Shown one piece after another: positions 18,390-26,736 of a stretch of 64,000 nt of DNA (the stretch's first letter is position 1; each line of letters opens with the position of its first letter). Position numbers and translations under genes: made by a program. This DNA comes from ZC4RG35 sp036375695 (lineage in GTDB: Bacteria > Actinomycetota > Acidimicrobiia > Spongiisociales > ZC4RG35): contig DASVBU010000031.1 in NCBI GenBank assembly GCA_036375695.1, positions 1 through 64,000 of the forward strand. The letters are read 5' to 3'. The notes beneath the pieces were generated by a model. That model was not told the origin of the DNA, searched no databases, and saw only the letters and a list, made by a program, of their open reading frames with translations.

Positions 18390-21133
18390 CGCTTCCCTCG
18401 CCGACCCAAACCGATGAGCACCAACCCGCCGAGGAAGGCGACGGGGCCAAGGGCCGCCATGGCCCTGTCCATCGCCGGCGCGACATAGACGGCCTCTCCG
18501 TCGCGGCCGTCGACCGTCACCGCCCAGGCGTCGGCCAGCGGATCGGGCTGCCAGCCATCGTCGTAGTTGACCGCGAGACGGACACGGCCGGCGACTTCCT
18601 CTCCGGCGTACCCGGTGCCCGAACGATCCCACGTGACGCTCTCTCCCCGGGCCACCCCTTCGACCGACAGGTTCTCGTACACCCTGGCGCCGGTGTCGAA
18701 CGGTGTGGGCAGCAGGTCGAGCTGTCCGATGAGCGCGGCCTCGAGACCGAGCTCTGGCCCCTCGACCACCAGCCAATCGATGGCGAACGGGGCCAGCATC
18801 TCCCCTGGCCTGAGCTCCCCACCGGCGGCGATCTGGGTCAGCACCTCGCGGAGGGCGACGTCTCCTTCCCGCGGCTCGGGCAGCCAGGTCTCGTCGTAGG
18901 TCATTCCGGCCGCGTCGATGAGCCGATACCAGAAGCCCGGCCCCGAGCGGACCTCACCCGGGAGAAGCGCCCGATCCTCCGACACGACCAGGATGCGCCC
19001 CGGGTCCGCCGCACCCGCCAACGCCAGACCGAACCCGTAGCGCTCGGTGAGGTCCCCCGACGGAAGCCCGTAGCGGCCGTTGCCGAGGGACCCCAGAGAG
19101 ACGACGAGCATCGCGACCGCCCCGGCCATGGCGATGAGGCGAACCGGCTCCAGCGCCAGGAGGTCGAGACCCGCCGAGACCACCAGCGCCGCGCCCAAGG
19201 ACGCGGTGATGAGGAGTGCTTCCTCCACTCCGGGGCCGCCGATCGGAAGGACGAGGACCACCCAGCCGGCCAGGGCGAGGACACCTCCCACCACCGCGAC
19301 CTTCCTCCACCGATCGGCGAGGAACGCCGTGGCCGCGGCGCCGCCCGCGATCAGGCCCACCCAAATCGGATCGGGGGCCGCGGCGATGCGCTGGTCGACA
19401 TCGGTCACCCAGGTCGGGTGGGCGGTGAGGAACGGGACTGCGACCAGGACGCCGGCCAGCGCCACAAGGCCACGGATGAGCCTTCGGGTCCTGAGGCCCG
19501 ATGGTGAGAGCAGCAAGGCGAGGATCAGGGGCACCGGGACGAGGAGCGGGGAGAACGCGGCCAGGGGCACGGCGAGCACGATCACCCACCCGAACGTGCC
19601 GAGGCCGCTCCAGTTCTCCGGCACGAGCACGGCCCGCACCACCCAGGGGAGAAGGGCCGCCGCGCCCAACGCGGTCCAGGAGCCGTCGCCCGTCAGGATC
19701 GCCGTGCCCGGGCCCGCCATCAGGACCAAACCGGACAGGTATCGCCCGGGGCCCCGGAGACCTAGCCGTCCCCCGAGACGCCCCATGCCGACGATCCCCA
19801 CGAGGACCGAGAGCAGGGTGGCAAGTGTCCGGGCGACATCGGTGGCGCCAAACGTGATCAAGGACATGAGGCCCGTGATCAGGGTGGAGGGGTGAACCGC
19901 AGCAGGAGAGCCGAGCCCGGAGTCGTTCCATCCCCCGAACCAGCGGCCGAGGGCAACACCAGGCGGCTCGAAGGGAAGCGCCCCGCCGACGATCGGCATC
20001 CCGGTGAAGAGGATCGACCGGGCTGCGATGAGGGCGAGCGCGCCGGCGACGATGGCGCCCCAGATCCCCGGGGCCGACCAGACCCGCTTCGCACCTCGGG
20101 AGAGGATCTGGTCGTCGTCGAAGAGCCCGAGTATCCGGCTCGATATCTCTCCCCCCAGTTCGCGGAGCCGCACCGATCCGCGAGCCTGGAAGCGGAACAA
20201 CTCCTCGTCTCCTGCAACCCTGATCCGGCGGTTCCGGCCCCGCAGCCTGATCGTTGACGGGAGCCGGGCGAGGTTCCAGGCCCACGCGGCCGCGTGCCGG
20301 GCCGCGGGCCGCCACCGCCCGAGGAACAGGCTTCCGATCGAATCCAGGACGGAGACGATGAAGTCATAGGGAACGACCCAGAGGAGGGTGAGCGGCGTGT
20401 AGGCGGTGAGCATGGCCCGGAGACGCCCGGCGCGTTCCCGCCAGCCCTCCGCGCCCTCGTCGCACCGACCCTGGTGGTACACCTCGGAGGACGGGACGCT
20501 GATCACCTTCCCGCCGGCGATCCGGCTGCGTTGGGAGAAGTCGAGACCCGCGGCGATCGGCGGCAGCAATTCGTCGAGCCCTCTCAGACCTTGCGCCAGG
20601 TCGCGGCGGACCAGCATCGAGGCGGAGCGGACGAATGCCACCTCACGGACCACGTCGTACTGCTGGAGGTCGATCTCGCCCTCCTCGAGACCCGAGTAGG
20701 GCTCGCCGAAGACATCGGTGGCGCTGCCCACCGACTCCAATACGTCGGGTGTCCCGGCCATGAGCAGCTTCGAGCCACCGAGAGCGGCCTCGTTTCGCTC
20801 CACCTCCGTGACGAGGGCGCGAAGCGCGTCGGGACGCGGTCGGGCGTCGGAATGGAGGATCCACAGGTAGTCGATGCTCTGGTCCGCCCCGGCGATGGCG
20901 GTCTCCATGTCGGGCACCACACGCAGCCCCTCGCGGTCCTCGGAGTCGCCCACGACGACGAGGTCGGGGGCGGGCTCGTAGACCTGTCGACGCACCACCG
21001 CCAGCGCCGCGTCCAGGTCTGCTCCCTCGATCATGGTGAGGAGCACGAGCACCTTCGGCGCGGTCGTTTGGCCTTCGGTTGGAGTCAACTCCGCGGTTTG
21101 CGGAGCAGAAGGAGCGGTCATCCGATCGGCCAT
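18386..21133 (-). CDS. Large GT2 glycosyltransferase fused to polytopic membrane region
   Basis: This 915-residue protein has an N-terminal GT2-like domain (about residues 25-270; VLVLLTMIEGADLDAAL, and YLWILHSDARPRPD in which SDA takes the DxD place), then about 12 membrane helices, and a soluble tail ending in a final helix and GLGRRGKR. Actinobacterial relatives are encoded with DUF5719 and DUF3499 between the manB and F420 genes. It probably adds a sugar to a lipid-linked or wall glycan. ATG 21133 or the ATG four codons later may be the start; it diverges from cofD by 40 bases. Confidence 0.8.
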   Translation of the reverse strand: MADRMTAPSAPQTAELTPTEGQTTAPKVLVLLTMIEGADLDAALAVVRRQVYEPAPDLVVVGDSEDREGLRVVPDMETAIAGADQSIDYLWILHSDARPRPDALRALVTEVERNEAALGGSKLLMAGTPDVLESVGSATDVFGEPYSGLEEGEIDLQQYDVVREVAFVRSASMLVRRDLAQGLRGLDELLPPIAAGLDFSQRSRIAGGKVISVPSSEVYHQGRCDEGAEGWRERAGRLRAMLTAYTPLTLLWVVPYDFIVSVLDSIGSLFLGRWRPAARHAAAWAWNLARLPSTIRLRGRNRRIRVAGDEELFRFQARGSVRLRELGGEISSRILGLFDDDQILSRGAKRVWSAPGIWGAIVAGALALIAARSILFTGMPIVGGALPFEPPGVALGRWFGGWNDSGLGSPAAVHPSTLITGLMSLITFGATDVARTLATLLSVLVGIVGMGRLGGRLGLRGPGRYLSGLVLMAGPGTAILTGDGSWTALGAAALLPWVVRAVLVPENWSGLGTFGWVIVLAVPLAAFSPLLVPVPLILALLLSPSGLRTRRLIRGLVALAGVLVAVPFLTAHPTWVTDVDQRIAAAPDPIWVGLIAGGAAATAFLADRWRKVAVVGGVLALAGWVVLVLPIGGPGVEEALLITASLGAALVVSAGLDLLALEPVRLIAMAGAVAMLVVSLGSLGNGRYGLPSGDLTERYGFGLALAGAADPGRILVVSEDRALLPGEVRSGPGFWYRLIDAAGMTYDETWLPEPREGDVALREVLTQIAAGGELRPGEMLAPFAIDWLVVEGPELGLEAALIGQLDLLPTPFDTGARVYENLSVEGVARGESVTWDRSGTGYAGEEVAGRVRLAVNYDDGWQPDPLADAWAVTVDGRDGEAVYVAPAMDRAMAALGPVAFLGGLVLIGLGRRGKR

Positions 21134-21160
21134 TGTGAACCGGTCGGCTTCCGTCGGCAA

Positions 21161-21166
21161 TATCTT
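21161..21166 (+). promoter_or_regulatory. Putative leaderless -10 of cofD
   Basis: TATCTT is followed by exactly seven bases and then the cofD ATG at 21174. A recognisable -35 is not visible in the 40-base divergent gap. Confidence 0.45.
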
Positions 21167-21173
21167 GACGCTC

Positions 21174-22073
21174 ATGAAAGTGGTCGAACTCTCCGGTGGC
21201 GTCGGTGGGGCCCGTCTGGCCAGGGGTCTCGCCGGCCTCCCCGACCTCGACCTCACCGTGGTGGTGAACGTCGGCGACGACGAATGGTTCCATGGCCTCC
21301 GCGTGTGCGCCGATCTCGACACGGTGCTGTACACGCTGGCGGGAATCGAGGGACCGGAGGGTTGGGGCCGCATGGACGACACCTTCGCCTTCAACGACGA
21401 GCTGGCCCGGTACGGGGTGGACAACCGCTTCCGGATCGGGGATCGCGACCTCGCCCTGATCGTGACCCGGACGGCGAGGCTCGCCGCCGGGGAGACACTC
21501 ACCAAGATCACCGCCGACCTGTCCCGCGCCCTCGGGATCCGGCCCGCGGTGCTCCCCGTCACCGACGACGAGGTCCGAACCGAGGTCCGGCTCGACGGTG
21601 GCTGGACGTCGTTCCAGGACTACTTCGTGATACGCCGGAACCGCGACGAGGTCCGCGAGGTGGCGTACCGAGGAGCCGAAAGCGCCCGGCCCGGTCCCGG
21701 TGTCCTGGAGGCGATCGCCGCGGCCGACCTGGTGGTGGTGGGGCCCTCCAACCCTCCATTGTCCGTTTGGCCGATCCTGGCGGTGCCCGGTATCCGGGAA
21801 GCCGTAGCGTCCCACCCTCGTGTCGTCGCCGTCAGCCCACTTTTCCGGGGCAAGGCCCTGAAGGGGCCCGCCGACAGGGTCATGTCCACGCTGGGCCTCC
21901 CCCCGGGCACCCAGGGTGTCGCCAGGGCGTACGAGGGCCTGATCGACACGCTCGTGGTGGACAGCGGCGACGCCACCGACAGCGTCGACGGCGTTCGGAT
22001 CGTCGCCACCGACACCCGGATCTCCGATCCGGAGGCGGCGGCCCGCTTCGCCCGCGAGCTGGTGGATCTGTGA
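21174..22073 (+). CDS. cofD: 2-phospho-L-lactate transferase CofD/FbiA (F420 biosynthesis)
   Basis: CofD (FbiA in mycobacteria) joins the deazaflavin Fo to a phospho-three-carbon acid donor to make F420-0 or its dehydro form. The 299-residue protein begins with VVELSGGVGGARLARGLAGL, has NVGDDEWFHGLRVCADLDT, and VVGPSNPPLSVWPIL, all hallmarks of the family. It diverges from the glycosyltransferase gene and its stop overlaps cofE by four bases, so the two form one operon as in other actinobacteria. Presence of the pair means the host makes F420; the Fo synthase genes are not in this window. Confidence 0.96.
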   Translation: MKVVELSGGVGGARLARGLAGLPDLDLTVVVNVGDDEWFHGLRVCADLDTVLYTLAGIEGPEGWGRMDDTFAFNDELARYGVDNRFRIGDRDLALIVTRTARLAAGETLTKITADLSRALGIRPAVLPVTDDEVRTEVRLDGGWTSFQDYFVIRRNRDEVREVAYRGAESARPGPGVLEAIAAADLVVVGPSNPPLSVWPILAVPGIREAVASHPRVVAVSPLFRGKALKGPADRVMSTLGLPPGTQGVARAYEGLIDTLVVDSGDATDSVDGVRIVATDTRISDPEAAARFARELVDL

Positions 22074-22768
22074 CCCTCGAGGTCCACCCGCTGCGCGGGA
22101 TCGGCAGGGTCGGCCGCGGCGACGACGTCGCCGCCCTGCTCATCGCGCCATTGGCACCTCTCGAGCCCCGCGCCGGGGACGTCGTGGTGGTCACCCACAA
22201 GATCGTCTCCAAGGCGGAGGGGGCGGTTCGTCAGATCGAAGGCGACGAGGAGGAGTTCAAGAAGAGACTCGTCGAGTCGGAGGCCGTGTCGATCATCCGT
22301 CGACGCGGCGACCTGATCATCGCCGAGACCAGGCACGGGTTCATCTGCGCCAATGCCGGGGTCGACCGATCCAACGCCGAACCCGGGACGATGATCCTCC
22401 TCCCGGAAGATCCCGACCGGTCGGCGCATCGCATCCGGATCCGACTGGAGAGGGAATTCGGCACGGGTCTGGCGGTGATCATCTCGGACACCTTCGGCCG
22501 ACCCTGGCGGCGCGGGCTGACCGACGTCGCCATAGGCATCTCGGGGATGCCGGCGATCCTCGACCTGAGAGGCTCGACCGATTGGCTGGGCCGCCCCCTG
22601 GAGGTGACCGAAGTCGCGGTGGCCGACGAGATCGCAGCGGCCGCCGACCTGGTCATGGGAAAGGCCTCGGGAATACCTGCGGCTTTGGTGCGGGGTCTGG
22701 CGGTCCCACCCGGCGAGGGTCGCGCCCGCGACCTCGTGCGACCGGTGGACGAGGACCTGTTCCGCTAG
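22070..22768 (+). CDS. cofE: F420-0:gamma-glutamyl ligase CofE
   Basis: CofE adds gamma-linked glutamates to F420-0. The 232-residue protein matches the catalytic CofE domain: VVVTHKIVSKAEGAV, GFICANAGVDRSNAEPGT, and SDTFGRPWRRGLTDVAIG. In mycobacterial FbiB this domain is fused to a C-terminal nitroreductase-type domain that reduces dehydro-F420; here it is stand-alone, so that reduction, if needed, must come from another gene. The GTG start overlaps the cofD stop (GTGA). The open frame is long upstream, but that part is antisense to the GT gene and belongs to nothing. Confidence 0.95.
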   Translation: MTLEVHPLRGIGRVGRGDDVAALLIAPLAPLEPRAGDVVVVTHKIVSKAEGAVRQIEGDEEEFKKRLVESEAVSIIRRRGDLIIAETRHGFICANAGVDRSNAEPGTMILLPEDPDRSAHRIRIRLEREFGTGLAVIISDTFGRPWRRGLTDVAIGISGMPAILDLRGSTDWLGRPLEVTEVAVADEIAAAADLVMGKASGIPAALVRGLAVPPGEGRARDLVRPVDEDLFR

Positions 22769-22773
22769 ATCTC

Positions 22774-22801
22774 GGTGCCAGGTACTTGGTACCTGGTACA
22801 G
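22774..22801 (+). repeat. Heptamer array (GGTACNN x4) after cofE
   Basis: Four consecutive seven-base units, GGTGCCA, GGTACTT, GGTACCT and GGTACAG, lie between cofE and the convergent UDP-glucose dehydrogenase gene. The same unit makes up the arrays at 26242 and 26677. It may be a dispersed repeat or a terminator-like structure, since GGTACC is self-complementary. Confidence 0.6.
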
Positions 22802-22819
22802 CTCGCCGAAGGCGAGCGC

Positions 22820-24088
22820 TCAGGCCCCTGGTCTGCCCAGACCCCAGTAGTCGAGACCCGCGGCCCGGACCGCGGACGGGTCGAGGAGGTTGCGGGCGTC
22901 CACCACGCGGTGACCTTTCATCACCTTGCGCACCTCGGTGAAGTCCACCTTGGCGAAGTCGGGCCACTCGGTGGCCACCAAGAGCACGTCGGCACCCGAG
23001 GTCGCGTCCACGGGTGACGATGCCATCTTGAGCCGATCGGTCTTCGCCTCCGGGTCGTAGGCCACCACCTCGGCACCCTCCTGCTCCAGCAAGGCGGCGA
23101 TCCTGAGCGCCGGAGACTCTCTGATGTCGTCGGTGCCGGCCTTGAAGGCGACGCCCCACATGGCGACCCGACGACCCCTGAGACCGCCACCGGCGGCCTG
23201 ACGCACCTTCTCCGCCACCCGACGGCGCTGCTCCTCGTCCGCCTCGATCACGGCCCTGAGGAGACCGAAGTCGTAGCCGGCGTCCTCGGCGACACCGATG
23301 AGTGCGATGGTGTCCTTGGGGAAGCAAGACCCGCCGTAGCCCGGGCCCGGCTGGAGGAAGTGCGGGCCGATGCGGTGGTCGAGACCCATGCCCCTGATCA
23401 CGTCGACGATGTCGGCCCCAACCGCCTCACACAGGTTCGCCAGGGTGTTGACGAAGGTGAGACGGGCGGCGAGATAGGAGTTCGATGCGTACTTGATCAT
23501 CTCGGCGGACGTCGGGTCGGTGATCACGATCTCCGTGTCGAGCCCGTCGTACAGACCGGTCACCCGGGACGCGTCCTCGGGGTCGAACGCCCCGACGACG
23601 ATGCGGTCCGGATCGAGGAAGTCCTCGACGGCCCTGCCCTCCCGGAGGAACTCGGGGTGCGAAACGATCCGCCCTTCGCTGCCCCGATCGGCGAGCCGCT
23701 TGGCGAGCGCGGCGACCGTCCCCGGCGGAACCGTGGACTTGACCACGAAGAGAGTGTCCGGGGTGACGACCGTGGCGAGCTCGTCCACGACCGAGTAGAC
23801 GAAGCTCAGATCCGCCCGTCCGTCGGGCCCCTCGGGCGTGGGAAGGCAGAGGAAGACGAACTCGGCGCCGTCGACGGCCTCCTTGTTGTCACCGTGGAAC
23901 GAGAGGCGGGGCGCCGCATCGGCCAGCAGCTCGGGAAGACCCACTTCGTAGATGGGGACCCCTCCGGAGCGCAGGATCTCCAGGCGGGCTTCGTTCGCCT
24001 CACCGAGACGGACGGTGTGGCCGAGCTTGGCCAGGCCGGCAGCGGTGATGAGACCGACATATCCGGCGCCGATCACGGCAATCGTCAT
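22820..24088 (-). CDS. ugd: UDP-glucose 6-dehydrogenase
   Basis: This enzyme oxidises UDP-glucose twice with NAD to UDP-glucuronate for surface polysaccharide. The 422-residue protein has the Rossmann start MTIAVIGAGYVGLITAAGLA, the EFLREGRAVEDFLDPDR substrate loop, and the catalytic-cysteine motif GPGYGGSCFPKD near residue 257, all intact. A Shine-Dalgarno-like AAAGGA lies five bases before the ATG. It follows the LCP gene by 28 bases on the same strand, suggesting a wall-glycan operon. A UDP-N-acetyl-hexosamine dehydrogenase occurs separately at 55.6 kb. Confidence 0.94.
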   Translation of the reverse strand: MTIAVIGAGYVGLITAAGLAKLGHTVRLGEANEARLEILRSGGVPIYEVGLPELLADAAPRLSFHGDNKEAVDGAEFVFLCLPTPEGPDGRADLSFVYSVVDELATVVTPDTLFVVKSTVPPGTVAALAKRLADRGSEGRIVSHPEFLREGRAVEDFLDPDRIVVGAFDPEDASRVTGLYDGLDTEIVITDPTSAEMIKYASNSYLAARLTFVNTLANLCEAVGADIVDVIRGMGLDHRIGPHFLQPGPGYGGSCFPKDTIALIGVAEDAGYDFGLLRAVIEADEEQRRRVAEKVRQAAGGGLRGRRVAMWGVAFKAGTDDIRESPALRIAALLEQEGAEVVAYDPEAKTDRLKMASSPVDATSGADVLLVATEWPDFAKVDFTEVRKVMKGHRVVDARNLLDPSAVRAAGLDYWGLGRPGA

Positions 24089-24116
24089 CGCTTTCCTTTC
24101 AGGAATGGATCAGGGT

Positions 24117-25388
24117 TCAGGACGCGTCAGAGCCGACGATCACCACGGCATCGTAACCGGCCTCGACGGCGGCAACCTGAACGGTGCCGTAGCCGAGAGC
24201 CTCCACGATGCGGTCACCGGCATCACTCCCCTCGGGGACGAGGACGGTGGTCACGTCGTAGTCGTTTCGCTCGGCGTTGCCCACGGCGACCACCTCGAAG
24301 CCCATCTCCTGGAGCTTGTTGGACATCGCCTGGGCGGCACCGGCGACACCGTTCCCGTTGAGGACGCGGAGCCGAACCGGCTGCGCCGCCTCGGCGCTGG
24401 CGCCCGACTGGAAATCCGCCAGCACCTGCGTCGCCTCGGGCTCCTTCCGCACCACGACCGAACGCCCGCCGACGGTGGCGTTCTCCGCCGGCAGGGTGAT
24501 GCCGTCTATCCCGCCGGTGAGGACGCCGCGGAAGTCCCATGCCAGCGAGGCGACCGATGCACCCGCGAGACGGCTGTCGATGGTCACGTACCTGGACATT
24601 GTGCGGGCGATGTTCCCGGCCTCGACGATCGAGGAGGGGGACTTGAGCTCGGCCATGATCGCCTTGATCACCTGCTGCTGCCGTGCCGAGCGACCGAAGT
24701 CGTTGGCTTCGACCGACACCCACTTCCCGTCGCGATTCTCCTGGTAGTGGCGGGAGCGGGCGTACGCCAATGCCATCTTCCCGTCGAGCCGTTGCCTGCC
24801 CGCGTCGACCCTGAGACCCGACTTCTGGTCCCGGGCCGCGTAGGGGAATTCGATGGTGATGCCGCCCAGCTCGTCGACGAGACCCTGGAACCCGACGAAG
24901 TCGATCTCGACGTAGTGGTTGATCTCCACGCCGAGGTTCTGCTTGATCGTCTCCACCATGAGACGGCTCCCACCGAGGGCGTAGGCGGCGTTGATCCGGT
25001 TCTCCCCGTGACCCGGTATGTCCACCCAGAGGTCGCGCGGGATGGAGAGCATCTGCATCGAGGAGGTGGATCGGTCGACGCGCACGAGGATGATCACATC
25101 GCCACGGGCGCCGCTGAAGTTGCCAAAGTTCTCGAGGTCCTCCAGCCCTTCCCGAGAGTCGGAGCCGACTATGAGGAAGGTGAGTGAGTCCCCGCTGGCG
25201 CCGTCGAGCACGCCGGTGACCTCATCGTCGGTGTCGGCGCGGGCGAGGAAGTCGCGGCCGGTGTAGACGAACCAAAGGGCGAGACCGGCGATCACGTTGA
25301 GGATCACCAGAAGGGTGATCACGGTCACCTTGAAGCGGCGTGAAGGGCCGCGTCGTTTCACAGGGGTAGCAGGGGACGCCTCGGACAT
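24117..25388 (-). CDS. LytR-CpsA-Psr (LCP) family glycopolymer ligase with LytR_C domain
   Basis: LCP proteins transfer polyprenyl-linked glycopolymers onto peptidoglycan or other wall acceptors. The 423-residue protein has a short basic cytoplasmic start, one membrane helix (FKVTVITLLVILNVIAGLAL), the LCP domain (FLIVGSDSR, MLSIPRDLWVDIPG, INAAYALGG, KMALAYARSRHYQENRDG with the conserved arginines) and a C-terminal LytR_C domain (VRLRVLNGNGVAGAAQ). The start MSEAS at 25388 is chosen because it leaves a normal short cytoplasmic tail. Linkage to UDP-glucose dehydrogenase and GTs supports capsule or secondary-polymer attachment. The M. tuberculosis region has an LCP protein (Rv3267) in a similar place. 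Confidence 0.93.
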   Translation of the reverse strand: MSEASPATPVKRRGPSRRFKVTVITLLVILNVIAGLALWFVYTGRDFLARADTDDEVTGVLDGASGDSLTFLIVGSDSREGLEDLENFGNFSGARGDVIILVRVDRSTSSMQMLSIPRDLWVDIPGHGENRINAAYALGGSRLMVETIKQNLGVEINHYVEIDFVGFQGLVDELGGITIEFPYAARDQKSGLRVDAGRQRLDGKMALAYARSRHYQENRDGKWVSVEANDFGRSARQQQVIKAIMAELKSPSSIVEAGNIARTMSRYVTIDSRLAGASVASLAWDFRGVLTGGIDGITLPAENATVGGRSVVVRKEPEATQVLADFQSGASAEAAQPVRLRVLNGNGVAGAAQAMSNKLQEMGFEVVAVGNAERNDYDVTTVLVPEGSDAGDRIVEALGYGTVQVAAVEAGYDAVVIVGSDAS

Positions 25389-25488
25389 CACAGTGTTCGA
25401 CGGCCGCCAGACTATTCCGGATCCCGGCGTTATCGGTGGAGACCGCCTGGCGGACAACTATCGTCGGCGAGCAGATTCTGGAGGTCCA

Positions 25489-26229
25489 TTGGCGGTCCTT
25501 GCGCACGAAGGCACCTATTCGATCATGTACGGCACCTGGCCGATCCCGGTCGGGACGGCCCACCGCCGGGGATACATCGCGCGCCCCGACGCCCACGGTG
25601 TGTTCCCCGTCGTAATCGTGGTTCCCACGCTCGACGGGCTGACCAGCTTCGAGAAGGACGTCTGCCGGAGCCTGGCGCGGGTGGGGATCGCCGCGGTGGC
25701 GCTCGACCCCTATGCAGCACCCACTGGCGACCCGCTGGAGGACTACCACCGGCTCTCCGACACCGAGGCCATGTCGGACCTCGACGAGGTGTACGAGTTC
25801 GTCATGTCCGAGGACGTCTCATGGAACGCCGGCGAGAAGGTCGGGCTCCTCGGTCTCGACGTGGGTGGGCGCTTCGCCCTCGCCAAGGCCGCCCGCGCCT
25901 CCTGGGTGGGAGGGCTCGTGGTGGTGAGCACGCCGCTCACCGGTGACGAGGAGCGCGAGATCCAAGTGGCCGACCACCTCTCCCACCTCCCGCTCCCGGT
26001 GCTCGGCCTCTACGGCGCGGAGGACCCGCTGATCGACGCCTCCACCGTGGACGAGGCCCAGAACCGAAACGCCCACGGACAGTGGCTCCTCTACGCCGGG
26101 GCGCGCCACTCCTTCTTCGACCCGAACTCGGAGGACTACGACGCCTCGGCCGCCGCCGACGCAATGGAGAGGATCAAGGCGTTCTTCAAGGCGACCCTCC
26201 CCCAGGCGGTCGTCGAAAACCTCGGCTAG
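25489..26229 (+). CDS. Dienelactone hydrolase-like alpha/beta hydrolase, nucleophile Cys replaced by Asp
   Basis: This 246-residue cytoplasmic alpha/beta hydrolase aligns along its length with dienelactone hydrolases. The TTG at 25489 is chosen because GGAGG lies four bases upstream and because it gives the family length. The acid D179 (YGAEDPLID) and H207 (AGARHSFFDP) are in place, but the nucleophile elbow reads LLGLDVGGRFA: the family Cys of G-Y-C-L-G-G is Asp (D124). Aspartate nucleophiles occur in haloalkane dehalogenases and epoxide hydrolases, so the fold could still be catalytic with a different chemistry, or it could be inactive. It diverges from the LCP gene by about 100 bases. Confidence 0.82.
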   Translation: MAVLAHEGTYSIMYGTWPIPVGTAHRRGYIARPDAHGVFPVVIVVPTLDGLTSFEKDVCRSLARVGIAAVALDPYAAPTGDPLEDYHRLSDTEAMSDLDEVYEFVMSEDVSWNAGEKVGLLGLDVGGRFALAKAARASWVGGLVVVSTPLTGDEEREIQVADHLSHLPLPVLGLYGAEDPLIDASTVDEAQNRNAHGQWLLYAGARHSFFDPNSEDYDASAAADAMERIKAFFKATLPQAVVENLG

Positions 26230-26241
26230 GGCCAACCGGCC

Positions 26242-26272
26242 CGGTACTCGGTACTTGGTACTGGGTACTGGG
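26242..26272 (+). repeat. Heptamer array (NGGTACT x4), upstream arm
   Basis: Four units, CGGTACT, CGGTACT, TGGTACT and GGGTACT, followed by GGG, sit 13 bases after the DLH-like stop and 33 before the four-helix-bundle gene. The downstream array at 26677 carries the reverse complement. Confidence 0.7.
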
Positions 26273-26304
26273 ATCGACCTCGCCCATGCTGTAGTTGTCG
26301 GGGG

Positions 26305-26661
26305 GTGCACGATTTCCGTCGCCTAGAGATCTGGCAGGACGGCATCGCCCTCGCGGCCCACATCTACGCAATCACGGCGCAATTGCCCAAGAGCGAACGA
26401 TACGGACTGACCACCCAGATCCGCCGAGCCGCTGCCTCCGTGCCGTCCAACATCGCCGAGGGCGCAGGCCGAGGAGGAAGGAAGGAGATGGCGCGGTTCC
26501 TACAGATCGCCCTCGGCTCTCTATCGGAGATGGAGAGCCATCTGGTCATGGCCGTGACATTGGAATTCCTCGCGGATGAAGACCTACCGGTCGAGACGAT
26601 TCGCAGCCTCCGAAATCGCATCCTGCGGCTCCACGACCAACTCACCGGTGCGCGCCCCTGA
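26305..26661 (+). CDS. Four-helix-bundle protein (S23/23S rRNA intervening-sequence type)
   Basis: The 118-residue, all-helical protein matches the four-helix-bundle family first seen as the ORF inside 23S rRNA intervening sequences (S23/IVP). Motifs: FRRLEIWQDGIALAAHIY, YGLTTQIRRAAASVPSNIAE, GAGRGGRKEMARFLQIALGS. The conserved SVPSNIAEG turn is intact. DGR accessory proteins (Avd) share this fold, but no reverse transcriptase or template repeat is near. The function of stand-alone members is unknown. The start is GTG (MHDFRRLEIW); no clear Shine-Dalgarno. It is flanked on both sides by heptamer arrays in inverted orientation, which suggests an acquired or mobile unit. Confidence 0.88.
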   Translation: MHDFRRLEIWQDGIALAAHIYAITAQLPKSERYGLTTQIRRAAASVPSNIAEGAGRGGRKEMARFLQIALGSLSEMESHLVMAVTLEFLADEDLPVETIRSLRNRILRLHDQLTGARP

Positions 26662-26676
26662 GCCCGAGACACGGGC

Positions 26677-26736
26677 CAAGTACCAGATACCAAGTACCAA
26701 GTACCAGACACCAACCAAGTACCAAGTGCCAATCAA
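26677..26736 (-). repeat. Heptamer array (CAAGTAC-type, about 8 units), downstream arm
   Basis: On the plus strand the units read CAAGTAC, CAGATAC, CAAGTAC, CAAGTAC, CAGACAC, a CAAC interruption, CAAGTAC, CAAGTGC and CAATCAA. The reverse complement is GTACTTG, the unit of the upstream arm. The array runs into the birA stop codon at 26733. Confidence 0.7.

Noticed and set aside
20294..22069. Long plus-strand frame running into cofE
   Set aside because: The upstream part is antisense to the GT2 membrane protein and overlaps cofD in another frame. Only the CofE portion from GTG 22070 has recognisable motifs.
26305..26661. Diversity-generating retroelement accessory gene (avd)
   Set aside because: The fold is shared, but no reverse transcriptase, template repeat or variable target gene is found nearby.
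22774..26736. Heptamer arrays as CRISPR
   Set aside because: Units are seven bases with no spacers between them and no cas gene is present.
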